The notes under the pieces are model-generated. The model was not told the DNA's origin. It saw only the letters and a list, made by a program, of their open reading frames with translations, and ran no database searches. Shown one piece after another: positions 6,869-15,647 of a stretch of DNA of 64,000 nt. The DNA is from Bacteroidota bacterium (GTDB taxonomy: Bacteria > Bacteroidota > Bacteroidia > B-17B0 > Aurantibacillaceae). The DNA is taken from assembly GCA_023251755.1 (NCBI GenBank), contig JAHEYF010000011.1, positions 1 through 64,000 of the forward strand, in the 5' to 3' direction. Position numbers and translations under genes: made by a program. The number at the start of each line of letters is the position of its first letter. Position 1 is the first letter of the stretch.

Positions 6869-8635
6869 ATGACCAGCATGAACAGAAATACTCCTCTGAT
6901 ATTAATCGCTTTGCTTTTAATTTCAGGACTTCCCGGAAAATTATTTTCCCAAAACCCCTTGTTTATACCCGATACCTTGTCAGGTACCACCTTTAATCTT
7001 AACATTCAAAAAGGAACCACTGTATTTTATCCGGGGCACAATACCAACACCCTGGGCTACAACGGAGCTTTCCTGGGCCCTACCCTTTTTATGAACAAAG
7101 GAGATAGTGTAACCCTGAATGTGAAGAACACCCTGCCTGTAGAAAACAGCACTGTTCACTGGCATGGTTTTCACCTGCCCGCCAAATGGGATGGAGGGCC
7201 GTATCAGCTGATTGCCCCCAACGTTACCTGGAGCCCAAAATTTAAAGTACTGAACAAGGCTGCCACCTACTGGTATCATGCTCATCAGCACATGAAAACC
7301 GAAATACAGGTTTCAAAAGGACTGGCCGGGATGATTATTATCCGCGACAGCGAAGAAGCAGGCTACAACTTACCACGGCATTATAAAGTAGATGATTTCC
7401 CGCTGATTGTTCAGACACGTATTTTCGATCCCTTTTACCAGATAGGCTCTGCCACTCACGAAGATACAGCCCTTATGGTAAATGGCACCCTCCGGCCTTA
7501 CCTCCAGGTTCCTAAGCAGGTAGTGCGTTTCCGGATGCTGAACGGATCTGCCGACCGCTCTTACGAATTTGGCCTTTCCGACAATTCAAGTTTCTTTATG
7601 ATTGCTTCAGATGGCGGATTGCTTGCCCAACCCTACTCCACCAATCGTCTTCGCTTATCTCCCGGTGAAAGAGCTGAAATTCTGATTAATTTCGGAAATT
7701 ATACCCTGGGGCAAAGTCTGTATTTAATGAGTTATGCTTCAGAATTGCCCAAAGGAATTATCGGCGCCGATTCAGTGGGTACCAGCACACTGCTTATTCA
7801 GGATGGGTATTACCAGAACCTGCTGAATGGAAACAATTTTAATGTGCTTCGTTTTGATGTGATCGCGCCAACTGCTAATCCGGTTACTACCATTCCCGCT
7901 TCGTTCGCGCCCATTCCTTACATCCCCAGCTCTCCTGTGGATGCCACACAAAAACTGAATTTTAGCCCTGATTTTGGCACAAGCGGCCAGCAGGCATTGG
8001 TGGATGGTCCTTTTTTTATCAACAACAGGACCTTTCACATGGATTCCATGAACATTAAAACTTACCTGGGAAATACGGAGATCTGGACACTGACCAACAA
8101 AACATTAGTAGCACACTCTTTTCATATACACGATATACAGTTTTTTATTCTTGATATCAACCACAACCCTCCTCCTCCTGAATTGAGCGGTTATAAAGAT
8201 GTGGTGCTGGTTGAGCCGGATGATACCATTCGTTTTATTACAAAGTTCGACGATTTTATGGATCCCACGGTGCCCTTTATGTACCATTGCCACCTGCTGC
8301 ATCACGAAGACGACGGCATGATGGGGACCTTTCTGGTGCTGGATTCTACCAATCATACCATCAATGTTCCTGAAAATTATGTTGGACAGGATGGAATGAA
8401 AATCTACCAGAATTTTTCTGAAAACGAATTGCTGATTAAAATCAATTCAGACAAAAGCACGGCCTCTGCTATTTATATTACCGACATATTAGGCAAGGTG
8501 CAGAAAACTGTTTTTAACGGTCTCATCTCAAAAGGTGAAAATGAATTTAAACTGAGTATTGCTGATTTGAGCAGTGGAATTTACTTAGTCGTTTACAATG
8601 GAACGCATCAACAACGGGTAAAAATAATACGTTAA
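6869..8635 (+). CDS. Multicopper oxidase with T9SS sorting domain
   Basis: A 588-residue secreted oxidase with signal peptide (residues 1-28, ending KLFSQ). All four copper-binding motifs are present: HWHG at 97-100, HAHQH at 137-141, HSFHIH at 416-421 and HCHLLHHEDDGMM at 473-485. Cys474 and Met484 serve the type 1 copper, and the His pairs serve the trinuclear centre. Cupredoxin domains lie at about 35-165, 170-310 and 385-495. Residues 505-588 are a type-A T9SS sorting domain ending GIYLVVYNG. Family members oxidise Cu+ (CueO type), other metals or phenols while reducing O2 to water. The setting between two RND metal pumps favours copper detoxification, here placed at the cell surface. Start is ATG 6869; ATG 6881 is also possible. 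Confidence 0.93.
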   Translation: MTSMNRNTPLILIALLLISGLPGKLFSQNPLFIPDTLSGTTFNLNIQKGTTVFYPGHNTNTLGYNGAFLGPTLFMNKGDSVTLNVKNTLPVENSTVHWHGFHLPAKWDGGPYQLIAPNVTWSPKFKVLNKAATYWYHAHQHMKTEIQVSKGLAGMIIIRDSEEAGYNLPRHYKVDDFPLIVQTRIFDPFYQIGSATHEDTALMVNGTLRPYLQVPKQVVRFRMLNGSADRSYEFGLSDNSSFFMIASDGGLLAQPYSTNRLRLSPGERAEILINFGNYTLGQSLYLMSYASELPKGIIGADSVGTSTLLIQDGYYQNLLNGNNFNVLRFDVIAPTANPVTTIPASFAPIPYIPSSPVDATQKLNFSPDFGTSGQQALVDGPFFINNRTFHMDSMNIKTYLGNTEIWTLTNKTLVAHSFHIHDIQFFILDINHNPPPPELSGYKDVVLVEPDDTIRFITKFDDFMDPTVPFMYHCHLLHHEDDGMMGTFLVLDSTNHTINVPENYVGQDGMKIYQNFSENELLIKINSDKSTASAIYITDILGKVQKTVFNGLISKGENEFKLSIADLSSGIYLVVYNGTHQQRVKIIR

Positions 8636-8658
8636 CACTAAATTAATAAACAGAAAAT

Positions 8659-9171
8659 ATGAAAAAAATAAATTTAATCCTTTTCAGCTTTGTTGCAGTT
8701 TGCGCTGCACAGGCGCAGAGCATTGCACCTTCTATTATTAATTCAACAGGGGGAACAGCAAAGGTTGACGGCTACATCGTCGACTGGTCTTTTTGCGAAG
8801 TCACCTTAGCCACCACCTATTCGGTTCCCGGCCTTATTGTTACCCAGGGTGTATTGCAAAACGATCCTTTTATCGACCACACAACAGCTGCCCAGGCACC
8901 ACTGGTACTCAGTCAAAGCCTGAAGGTTTATCCCAATCCTTCGAGCAGCTTAATTTATATTGAAGCAGCAACAACATTTGCATATGACCTGCTGGATATG
9001 TGTGGCAAAGTTATTTTAACTAAATCAGGTGGCGCTCCAACCGGCGAAAAAACTGAAAGCCTTGATCTTTCACAACTTCCTGCGGGAATGTACATCCTTA
9101 AAGTGACCGAAGTAAAAAACCAGCAGCCCTTTATACAATCTTATAAAATTCAAAAAACAAACAATTATTAA
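8659..9171 (+). CDS. Small secreted protein with T9SS sorting domain
   Basis: A 170-residue protein: signal peptide ending AAQAQ (residue 20), a short beta-rich segment with STGGTAKVDGYIVDWSFCEV and LIVTQGVLQ, seen in many small Bacteroidota T9SS cargo proteins, and then a type-A sorting domain (LKVYPNPSSSLIYIE, then GMYILKVTEV). No catalytic motif is visible. It follows the multicopper oxidase by 23 bases and is probably in the same transcript. Function is unknown. Confidence 0.75.
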   Translation: MKKINLILFSFVAVCAAQAQSIAPSIINSTGGTAKVDGYIVDWSFCEVTLATTYSVPGLIVTQGVLQNDPFIDHTTAAQAPLVLSQSLKVYPNPSSSLIYIEAATTFAYDLLDMCGKVILTKSGGAPTGEKTESLDLSQLPAGMYILKVTEVKNQQPFIQSYKIQKTNNY

Positions 9172-9195
9172 AAATTAACTAAAACTAAATAAGCC

Positions 9196-10320
9196 ATGAA
9201 TACTAAAAAATTAAGCCTCCTCTTAAGTCTACTGTTTTTATGTATCACAGTCGCCTTTGCCCATCCTCCTGCAAAATTTAATTACCAGGGTGTTGCCCGC
9301 GACAGTACCGGTAAGCCCTTGGCCAACCAACGCATAACATTAAGAATAAGTATTCTGGACGTAAGAACAGGTTTTCCCGATTCTTCAGTGTATGTTGAAA
9401 CACATGTGGACACCACCAATGCCTTTGGGCTTTTTGATGTGCAGGTAGGCGGTGGCGTGGTGGTAAGCGGTACTATGGCGGGTGTCAACTGGATTGGAGC
9501 ACACGGGGAAAAATATTTACAGGTGGAAATGGACCCTACCGGTGCTACCACTTATAAGCTATTGGGAAAAACCAGAATCTGGTCTGTGCCTTATGCCCGA
9601 CGGGCGGAAGATGCCGGTGCCATTACAATATATGCCGGAGGGCCCGGGTCACTGCCGATGTTTACCAATCCCAACAAAATGCTGATCCGTCACTCTGTTA
9701 CCGCACCTACCTGGGGGCTGCAATACGATGATGCGAATGCACAGTTCAACTTCTTAAGTGCCGGCAGCAGTGTGGTAGACGTAGACCTGGCCTTAAAACA
9801 ATTAACCGTCAACGGAGGTTTTCAACTGAACAGTGGAACGCCCGGAGCCGGGAAAGCATTAGTTTCGGATGCCGCAGGGCTTGGTACCTGGCAGGATCTG
9901 TCTACTAAAGTGTCTTCCCTTCAGCCTACAGGTTGCCAGTCCTTGGTGAGCGTTACGGCTGCATATCAAAAGATAGGCGATTTGGGTGCCTTCACAAAAA
10001 ATGCGGCGGGAACAGTTGTTAAACTTAACCTGCAAACCACCGTGTACACGACTACATTCACCGGCGCCACCGGAACTGTTTTTGAATTAAGAGTGGATGA
10101 TGTACCCACTGCGATTGGAAATGCAACAGCCCTGATCACCAGCGCCGGAAGTAATATTCCCGTATCAATTAGCGGGGCCTTTAACGGATTAACTGCGGGC
10201 GTTCATACCTTAAGCCTTTGGGTAAAAGCTGTTGGTGGTACTGCTACCGATGCAGGCTGGGATAAGGATTGTTTAAACAGCGCCGGTACCAACAATGTAC
10301 TGGTGGAAGAATACAGGTAA
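9196..10320 (+). CDS. Secreted hypothetical protein with carboxypeptidase-regulatory-like N-terminus
   Basis: A 374-residue protein with signal peptide (residues 1-22, ending AFA), then FNYQGVARDSTGKPLANQRI, an N-terminal beta-sandwich found in many large secreted Bacteroidota proteins, extending to about residue 140 (KTRIWSVPYARRAEDAG). The middle region is glycine- and alanine-rich and low in motifs. The C-terminal region from about 245 is a second beta domain with one Cys near each end. There is no T9SS sorting domain. It lies 24 bases after the previous gene and is probably the last gene of the unit that begins at 6031, since a strong hairpin follows. Function cannot be assigned. Confidence 0.65.
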   Translation: MNTKKLSLLLSLLFLCITVAFAHPPAKFNYQGVARDSTGKPLANQRITLRISILDVRTGFPDSSVYVETHVDTTNAFGLFDVQVGGGVVVSGTMAGVNWIGAHGEKYLQVEMDPTGATTYKLLGKTRIWSVPYARRAEDAGAITIYAGGPGSLPMFTNPNKMLIRHSVTAPTWGLQYDDANAQFNFLSAGSSVVDVDLALKQLTVNGGFQLNSGTPGAGKALVSDAAGLGTWQDLSTKVSSLQPTGCQSLVSVTAAYQKIGDLGAFTKNAAGTVVKLNLQTTVYTTTFTGATGTVFELRVDDVPTAIGNATALITSAGSNIPVSISGAFNGLTAGVHTLSLWVKAVGGTATDAGWDKDCLNSAGTNNVLVEEYR

Positions 10321-10387
10321 TATAAAACTGTCTGATTTTCATTAACAACCTGTACTATTTTTTTATTCTGAAAATGTAAGCTTATAT

Positions 10388-10440
10388 ATTCTGCACATAG
10401 CTTAAGACAAGCTATGTGCGGAATTCATAAAAGACTTTTT
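10388..10440 (+). terminator. Long stem-loop, probable terminator
   Basis: Positions 10388-10403 and 10409-10424 form a 16-bp stem with a single T-G wobble (core gcacatagctt with its complement) around a five-base loop. A run of five T lies at 10436-10440. It is placed 67 bases after the stop of the preceding gene and well before the next gene, so it could end the transcript of the secreted-protein genes. Confidence 0.6.
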
Positions 10441-10614
10441 GTTATTAAATAAATCCTTTATTGGATTATTTTTACTCAGCATATTTATGATGGAATTTGT
10501 TATAGAAAACATATACTGGAAATCAATTTACCTGCACAGAAATTAATGGTCAATACCAATTGACATTAATAAAAAGTATTGTGTTTTGTTTATTCATATT
10601 TCAATAGAAATAAA

Positions 10615-11004
10615 ATGAAAAAAATCATCATACTGCTTATTGCATTTTGTTACTTGTTGGCTGCAATGGGCGCAACAGTCAATTTTCATTACTGCGGGGG
10701 TCACTTAAAAAAAATTTCCCTGTTTAACACCTGTGATGAAAAAGCTTGCTGTGGAAATAAAATGAAAAGCAAAAATTGCTGTAAAAACAAATCTACCTTT
10801 GTTAAATTAAAAGATAAATACAAGAGTACAGAGGGTCTTCAGTTGCCAATTATTCATTTTAAAATTACTGCTTCTTTTTTAATTCCCAATCCTTTACATC
10901 TTCAACCTGCTCTTTCTTTCAGACTGATCACACCGGATTATCACGCCCCCCCTTATTCAATTCACACTCCAATTTACCTCAGGCACAGAATTCTATTGAT
11001 TTGA
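10615..11004 (+). CDS. Small exported Cys-rich protein, HYC_CC_PP-like (copy 2)
   Basis: A 129-residue protein with the same layout as the copy at 3328. The signal or anchor MKKIIILLIAFCYLLAAMG is followed by VNFHYCGGHLKK, then CDEKACCGNKMKSKNCCKNK, FVKLKDKYKS, and APPYSIHTPIYLRHRILLI at the end. The HYCGG, paired CC and PP elements are all kept. Nine Cys and several His suggest metal binding, which is inferred from composition and neighbours only. Unlike copies 1 and 3 it is not followed by an HMA gene. The ATG at 10615 is preferred because the longer in-frame reading adds only a non-signal leader. Confidence 0.72.
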   Translation: MKKIIILLIAFCYLLAAMGATVNFHYCGGHLKKISLFNTCDEKACCGNKMKSKNCCKNKSTFVKLKDKYKSTEGLQLPIIHFKITASFLIPNPLHLQPALSFRLITPDYHAPPYSIHTPIYLRHRILLI

Positions 11005-11071
11005 TCCCTGATTTATTTTATCCTGTCGCTGATAAATTGTGATCTGCTTTTCTGTGTATTCGCCCAGCGAA

Positions 11072-11079
11072 TAAATTTG
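11072..11079 (+). promoter_or_regulatory. TAnnTTTG -7 box upstream of T9SS protein gene
   Basis: taaatttg matches the Bacteroidota -7 consensus and lies 31 bases before the ATG at 11111. No TTG was found at the expected upstream distance, so only half of the promoter is supported. Confidence 0.35.
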
Positions 11080-11110
11080 ATTGTTTATACATCTTAAAAA
11101 AAATAGTAAA

Positions 11111-12001
11111 ATGAAAAACTCACTACAGACTTTCATCGTGGCATTTATTTTAAACACCACTTTATTTGCTCAAGTCCCTAACGGCGGATTTGAAACCTGG
11201 ACAAGTGCCGGGGCTTACTCCACACCCGATAGCTGGAGCACCCTGAACCCAACTACCAATGCTATGGGTGTATATACCTGCACCAAGGGAACACCAGGAA
11301 GCCCGGGCTCATCTTATTTAAAATTAACCTCAAAAACTGTTACTGGCATGGGTGTTGCCCCTGGTGTTGCTGTTTGCGGAACAATGGACCCTGCAACCTT
11401 CCAGCCCAAATCAGGCTTTGCGTTCAGTCAGCGTCCGCAAAATTTAACCGGTTCCTGGCAACACATGATCATGGGAAGCAGTCAGGGTTTTGTTGATGTA
11501 CAATTAACAAAATGGAATACATCCACCCATGTAAGAGATGTTGTAGCCACTGCGCACCAGGTGTTATCGGGCATGGCCATGAGCTGGACCACTTTCTCAA
11601 TTACCTTAACCTATGTCAGTGGAAATAATCCGGATAGTTGTATCATCACCCTTTCAGCAAGCGGTTCAACTCCCACCAATAACGATTATTTATGGGTGGA
11701 CAACCTCGCATTCACCGGTTCAGTTATGGGCATTGAAAACAAGCAGGTACTAAACAATTTTAAATTCTTTCCAAACCCTGCTACAGATAAATTAAACATT
11801 GAGTTTAACAACATCCGTTCGGCAGCGGTTAAAATACAATTAGTAGATATTTCAGGGAAATTAGTAAAAGAAATAAATGCAGGTGAATTTGAAGGGAATT
11901 ATAAAAATTCCATCAATACAGCCGAATTTGCCAAAGGGGTTTATTTTATTAAACTGATATCGGGTGCTGCTATTGAAGTAAAGAAATTTATTATTGATTA
12001 A
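11111..12001 (+). CDS. Secreted T9SS-tagged protein with lectin/CBM-like beta-sandwich
   Basis: A 296-residue protein with signal peptide ending LFAQ (residue 20). The next segment, VPNGGFETWTSAGAYSTPDS, is the usual opening of a Bacteroidota carbohydrate-binding or choice-of-anchor-like sandwich domain (an NGGFE.W motif), which extends to about residue 200 (NNDYLWVDNLAF). Residues 215-296 are a type-A T9SS sorting domain (FKFFPNPATDKLNIEF, then GVYFIKLISG). It is exported to the cell surface; ligand unknown. It stands alone between a promoter-like box and a terminator. ATG 11111 gives a proper signal peptide and is preferred over an in-frame ATG 30 bases upstream. Confidence 0.78.
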   Translation: MKNSLQTFIVAFILNTTLFAQVPNGGFETWTSAGAYSTPDSWSTLNPTTNAMGVYTCTKGTPGSPGSSYLKLTSKTVTGMGVAPGVAVCGTMDPATFQPKSGFAFSQRPQNLTGSWQHMIMGSSQGFVDVQLTKWNTSTHVRDVVATAHQVLSGMAMSWTTFSITLTYVSGNNPDSCIITLSASGSTPTNNDYLWVDNLAFTGSVMGIENKQVLNNFKFFPNPATDKLNIEFNNIRSAAVKIQLVDISGKLVKEINAGEFEGNYKNSINTAEFAKGVYFIKLISGAAIEVKKFIID

Positions 12002-12007
12002 CAACAT

Positions 12008-12040
12008 CAGCCCTGCACCAATTGTACAGGGCTGGTTTTA
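12008..12040 (+). terminator. Rho-independent terminator
   Basis: cagccctg at 12008-12015 pairs with cagggctg at 12027-12034, followed by a short T run. It begins six bases after the stop codon of the T9SS protein gene. Confidence 0.7.
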
Positions 12041-12110
12041 AATAAACTTCTTGCAAAAAGAGTACACGCAACCAATGCTATAGTTTAATGTTTAACTAAA
12101 ATCAAAAATC

Positions 12111-13304
12111 ATGAAAAGCAAATGTTTTTTACTTTGTATCTTGCTTGCCGCAGTTCAATTTTCTGCGCAGGTAAGCTGGCAGGTGAGAGCCAGTTTCCCC
12201 GGTGCGGGAAGAAACCATGCCATCGCATTCAGTCACGGAACTATGGGTTATGTAATGACCGGCGTAAGCACTTCCGATTACAAGGATTTCTGGCAATACA
12301 ACAGCCTTACCGATACCTGGACTCAATTACCGGATTATCCGGGGCCCAAGCGTTCCTACGGTGTGGGATATGTAATTAACGACAAAGCTTATATTGGTCT
12401 GGGACATACAAAGGGTGTTTCAGGCTATTGTCAGGACTGGTGGCAATATGATTTTAACACGTCTGTCTGGACACAAAAATCTAATTTCCCGGGACCTGGC
12501 CGGGACCATCCGAATTGTGAAGTAGCCAACGGAATGCTGTATATGGGATTTGGTGATAATAATTCGGGAAATTATAAAGATTGGTGGCAATACAATCCAA
12601 CAACAGATACCTGGACATCAAAAGCAACTTATCCGGGTGTTACCATGCACCACCCGGTAGCGGCTTCTTCCGGAGGAAAAATTTATGTAACACAAGGACA
12701 CCTTGAATCGGGTTCCACCAATCATGGAAGTACAAAAACATATTCGTATGACCCCGCATCAAATACCTGGGCTACATTGGCCAATATGCCGGGGCCGGGA
12801 GTGGTTGCAGGTGCCTCATTCGCAATTGGAAATAAAGTTTATTCCGGGGCAGGAATAGAAGAGCCTGTTGAAGTATTTCACAATGAATTTTATGAATACA
12901 ATATCGCAACTAACACCTGGGCGTCAATTGCAAATCATCCTGGTACAGGCTGGTTTGGCCCCGTTTCATTTATTATCGGAAACGATGGGTATGTTATTAC
13001 CGGGATGGATATAAATGGAAACAATACCAAAAACTGTTATCGTTTACATTCTACCAGTACAACCGGAATAGAAGAAAGTATTGAAACTTCAATGATGAGG
13101 GTTTTCCCTAACCCTGTTATTAATACTTTAACTCTTGAAAATGAGATGAAGAATGTTACGGTAGAATTGTATACTATCTCTGGTGTACTTATCCAGTCCT
13201 TTACAAAAAAGGAGCAAACCTTGAATATAGACATGAATAATTTACCCGATGGTTTGTATATTTTAAGATCAGCTGGCTTTGTTCAAAAGGTGATTAAACA
13301 ATAG
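12111..13304 (+). CDS. Kelch-repeat protein with T9SS sorting domain
   Basis: A 397-residue protein with signal peptide ending QFSAQ. At least five Kelch-type blades are visible through repeated pairs of the kind DFWQYNSLTDTWTQLPDYPG, with further copies DWWQYDFNTSVWTQKSNFPG, DWWQYNPTTDTWTSKATYPG, YSYDPASNTWATLANMPG and YEYNIATNTWASIANHPG. They predict a beta-propeller (about residues 25-315). Residues 320-397 are a type-A T9SS sorting domain (MRVFPNPVINTLTLE, then GLYILRSAGF). Kelch propellers mostly mediate binding, and no enzyme motif is seen. It is flanked by terminators on both sides, so it is probably transcribed alone. Confidence 0.85.
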   Translation: MKSKCFLLCILLAAVQFSAQVSWQVRASFPGAGRNHAIAFSHGTMGYVMTGVSTSDYKDFWQYNSLTDTWTQLPDYPGPKRSYGVGYVINDKAYIGLGHTKGVSGYCQDWWQYDFNTSVWTQKSNFPGPGRDHPNCEVANGMLYMGFGDNNSGNYKDWWQYNPTTDTWTSKATYPGVTMHHPVAASSGGKIYVTQGHLESGSTNHGSTKTYSYDPASNTWATLANMPGPGVVAGASFAIGNKVYSGAGIEEPVEVFHNEFYEYNIATNTWASIANHPGTGWFGPVSFIIGNDGYVITGMDINGNNTKNCYRLHSTSTTGIEESIETSMMRVFPNPVINTLTLENEMKNVTVELYTISGVLIQSFTKKEQTLNIDMNNLPDGLYILRSAGFVQKVIKQ

Positions 13305-13318
13305 CCGGAAGATAAAAT

Positions 13319-13347
13319 AAAGCCCGGTGAAGGGTGAACCGGGCTTT
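13319..13347 (+). terminator. Rho-independent terminator
   Basis: aaagcccggt at 13319-13328 and accgggcttt at 13338-13347 are perfect inverted repeats around a nine-base loop, 15 bases after the stop of the Kelch protein gene. The A and T ends would let it work in both directions. Confidence 0.75.
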
Positions 13348-13391
13348 AGTGCTGAAGTAACCAAAATGACTTAAAACAACCTGCAAAATTT

Positions 13392-14438
13392 ATGAAGGCC
13401 ATCTCACTTGTATTACTTATATGGGTACTACAGACATCGGCAGCAACAGCCCATTTACCGCCAATAGCTGAGTTTTCCGCTACTGGCTTGTGTTATGGCG
13501 ACACCTCCAGATTTATTAATCTGTCAACAGGGGGAGTGTATTCAACATGGATTATACAAAAGTGGGACAGTATTTTAAACGATACAATTACATTAGATTC
13601 AGCATCCACCACTAATTTATCTTATTTATTTCCCTCACCAGGAACATATTACATTACACTTCGCGAAGATAATGGTCATGTTGTTGCTATCACCAAACAA
13701 ATAACAATCGGGAATAGTACCCTGGCCCTGTTTTCCTTTCAGGCCTGTACCAATAATTTTATTAATATGTCCACCTGTACACATTCCTGCCTGTGGGATT
13801 TTGGTGACGGAAATACATCTGCAATACCAATTACTACACATCAGTACGCAGACACAGGTTCATACATGGTAACATTAATTGTTTACAATGGAATGCAGAG
13901 CGACACCCTTATCAAACAAATTAAAGTAACGGAATTAGGTTTTCCTAAGCCTCAATTTCAGGTTCGCTTGTCAAACGATACCGCTTATTGCAAAATAACA
14001 GGTGGTATATGGACACAGGCTAATTTAACCTGGTATTATGGAGACAATACTTCCGCAACTTCAGCCGATACATTTCATGTATTTCAGGACACGGGTTCAT
14101 ACTATGTAAAGTTAAGGGTTTGGAACAGTTGCGGGGCTTTTATGAAAGATACTATTCTAACAATTATCCACAGCACTTATGTTAGAGAGTCTTCCGTCGT
14201 TAAATCAAATCCTGGTCTTTTTCCTAACCCGGTTGATGGCATACTAACAATTACATTGGAAAAAACAGAATCAATAAAATCCATTTGTATATACAGTTTA
14301 ATGGGTCAAAAAAAAATGGAGGAATATAATTTAGACAATTCTGCAGGCATTAATTTAAATCAGTTACAAACCGGGGTGTATATTATTTATATTAAAACCG
14401 ATCAGAATTTTTATTGCCGAAAATTTATGAAGCAATAA
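13392..14438 (+). CDS. PKD-domain protein with T9SS sorting domain
   Basis: A 348-residue protein with signal peptide (about residues 1-20, ending ATA). Three PKD-like immunoglobulin folds can be read. The clearest is CLWDFGDGNTSAIPITTHQY followed by ADTGSYMVTLIVYNG; a third has LTWYYGDNTSATS and DTGSYYVKLRVWNSCG. The last 80 residues form a T9SS type-A sorting domain (PGLFPNPVDGILTITLE, then GVYIIYIKTD). PKD repeats are usually structural or adhesive modules of surface proteins. No catalytic domain is attached, and the protein is short for the group. Its link to metal handling is not shown by the sequence. Confidence 0.82.
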   Translation: MKAISLVLLIWVLQTSAATAHLPPIAEFSATGLCYGDTSRFINLSTGGVYSTWIIQKWDSILNDTITLDSASTTNLSYLFPSPGTYYITLREDNGHVVAITKQITIGNSTLALFSFQACTNNFINMSTCTHSCLWDFGDGNTSAIPITTHQYADTGSYMVTLIVYNGMQSDTLIKQIKVTELGFPKPQFQVRLSNDTAYCKITGGIWTQANLTWYYGDNTSATSADTFHVFQDTGSYYVKLRVWNSCGAFMKDTILTIIHSTYVRESSVVKSNPGLFPNPVDGILTITLEKTESIKSICIYSLMGQKKMEEYNLDNSAGINLNQLQTGVYIIYIKTDQNFYCRKFMKQ

Positions 14439-14479
14439 ATGTCCGAAGGATTTAACTCCATGAAAAGTTGTCAAAAGAA

Positions 14480-14776
14480 ATGAAGGTATTGGTTTTTTGT
14501 TGCTGCGTTGAACAAGTTGAGAACATAGCCAATTCACTTAAAACAAGGGGTGTACTGGTATTAGCCGACACTATTTCGGTGGTAAAAAAATTTTACAACA
14601 TGTATTTAAATGAAAAGATCGGGCATTCTTTTATTTTATCCTATATGAATCACGGCAGGGAAGGGTATTTCTATTTAGTCTATGATACAAATGTGTTTAG
14701 TTATACCGAAGTTCAGAATTTAATTCAAAGGGCTAAGTTCGACAAGAGCCCGTGCTGTCATTGTAGCGTAAAATAA
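14480..14776 (+). CDS. Cys-rich orphan protein of about 98 residues
   Basis: A short cytosolic-looking protein beginning MKVLVFCCCVEQVENIANSL and ending FDKSPCCHCSVK, so Cys clusters (CCC and CCHC) stand at both ends of an otherwise alpha/beta-like chain. No signal peptide or membrane helix is apparent. I do not recognise the family. The Cys clusters and position just before the YHS-domain gene in a metal island suggest soft-metal binding, but this is an inference. An in-frame TTG four codons upstream (14468) is an alternative start. Confidence 0.5.
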   Translation: MKVLVFCCCVEQVENIANSLKTRGVLVLADTISVVKKFYNMYLNEKIGHSFILSYMNHGREGYFYLVYDTNVFSYTEVQNLIQRAKFDKSPCCHCSVK

Positions 14777-14970
14777 TACAAGGTCTGGTTGCTGAATCTG
14801 ATTACACAATTAAAGAAAATATTGAAACCCGCTTGGTAAAACCTTATTAGAGTAGATACTGTTATTGAAAATAATGAATATAAGGCATTCTGATAGAAAT
14901 CATGCACGTTTGGTGATAACGATCATGGTAAGGCAAAATATATTCCCTGAACTTGGCTAAAAACAAAGAA

Positions 14971-15408
14971 ATGAAAAACAAAACATTAAATTTCGCTACA
15001 TATTGGGCTATTATAGGTGTGCTTGAAGCCTGCTCAATGCTTAAAAATAAATCTTCTTCATCAGAATTTTATACTGATCCTGTATGCAATATGAAAGTTG
15101 AAAAAAACAATTCATTTGATTATAAATATAAAGGAGAAGCGTACCATTTCGATAGCCATAATTGCAAAGAAACTTTTAAAATGGCTCCTGAAAAATTTAC
15201 CCGAAACACATCCAATTTAACAAATACAGATTCTACTTCAATAAAATTCTATATTGACCCGGTATGTAATATGAAAATAGAAAAAGGAAGCTCGTATGAT
15301 TATAAGTATAAGGGCGAAGCTTATCATTTTGATAATTACAATTGCAGAGAAACTTTTAAGATGAGCCCTGAAAAATTTATAAAAAACAAATGCGATTCTA
15401 TAAAATAA
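14971..15408 (+). CDS. Tandem YHS-domain protein, probable exported metal-binding lipoprotein
   Basis: A 145-residue protein with two nearly identical YHS domains, residues 36-76 and 96-136. Each has the order DPVCNMK, YKYKGEAYHF, NC(K/R)ETFKM(A/S)PEKF. The N-terminus has a short hydrophobic stretch with a possible lipobox (GVLEAC, Cys21). YHS domains occur in copper-transport ATPases and in small copper- or heavy-metal-associated proteins. Internal duplication is evident at both protein and DNA level. It lies upstream of the second efflux locus. The ATG at 14971 is chosen; a TTG six codons earlier is possible. Confidence 0.8.
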   Translation: MKNKTLNFATYWAIIGVLEACSMLKNKSSSSEFYTDPVCNMKVEKNNSFDYKYKGEAYHFDSHNCKETFKMAPEKFTRNTSNLTNTDSTSIKFYIDPVCNMKIEKGSSYDYKYKGEAYHFDNYNCRETFKMSPEKFIKNKCDSIK

Positions 15409-15587
15409 TTTTTTAAAAAACTGCTTAATGCTAAGCCCCTGGATTGAGGCCTCCCCTGTTGCTTTTATACAAAGGTTTGATGTCAATTACGGTATGAGTT
15501 GAACTATGTTTCAAATCAGGAAGCGGAGGTGTGCCTTTGGGGCAGTTTTAATTGCAGTGAGAATACAGTTAACAAAAATAAATTTCG

Positions 15588-15595
15588 TACATTTG
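15588..15595 (+). promoter_or_regulatory. TAnnTTTG -7 box upstream of the second efflux locus
   Basis: tacatttg fits the -7 consensus and lies 52 bases before the GTG start at 15648. No TTG is found 19-21 bases further upstream, so support is partial. Confidence 0.4.
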
Positions 15596-15647
15596 TTTTT
15601 GCTTTTTCATTTAAACTCACTAAGTTTACATAACAGAATTTAATTTC

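Noticed and set aside
14777-14970. Possible decayed gene with short protein-like pieces (for example ESDYTIKENIETRLVKPY)
   Set aside because: The pieces lie in broken frames with several stops and match no family I recognise. Chance is not excluded.
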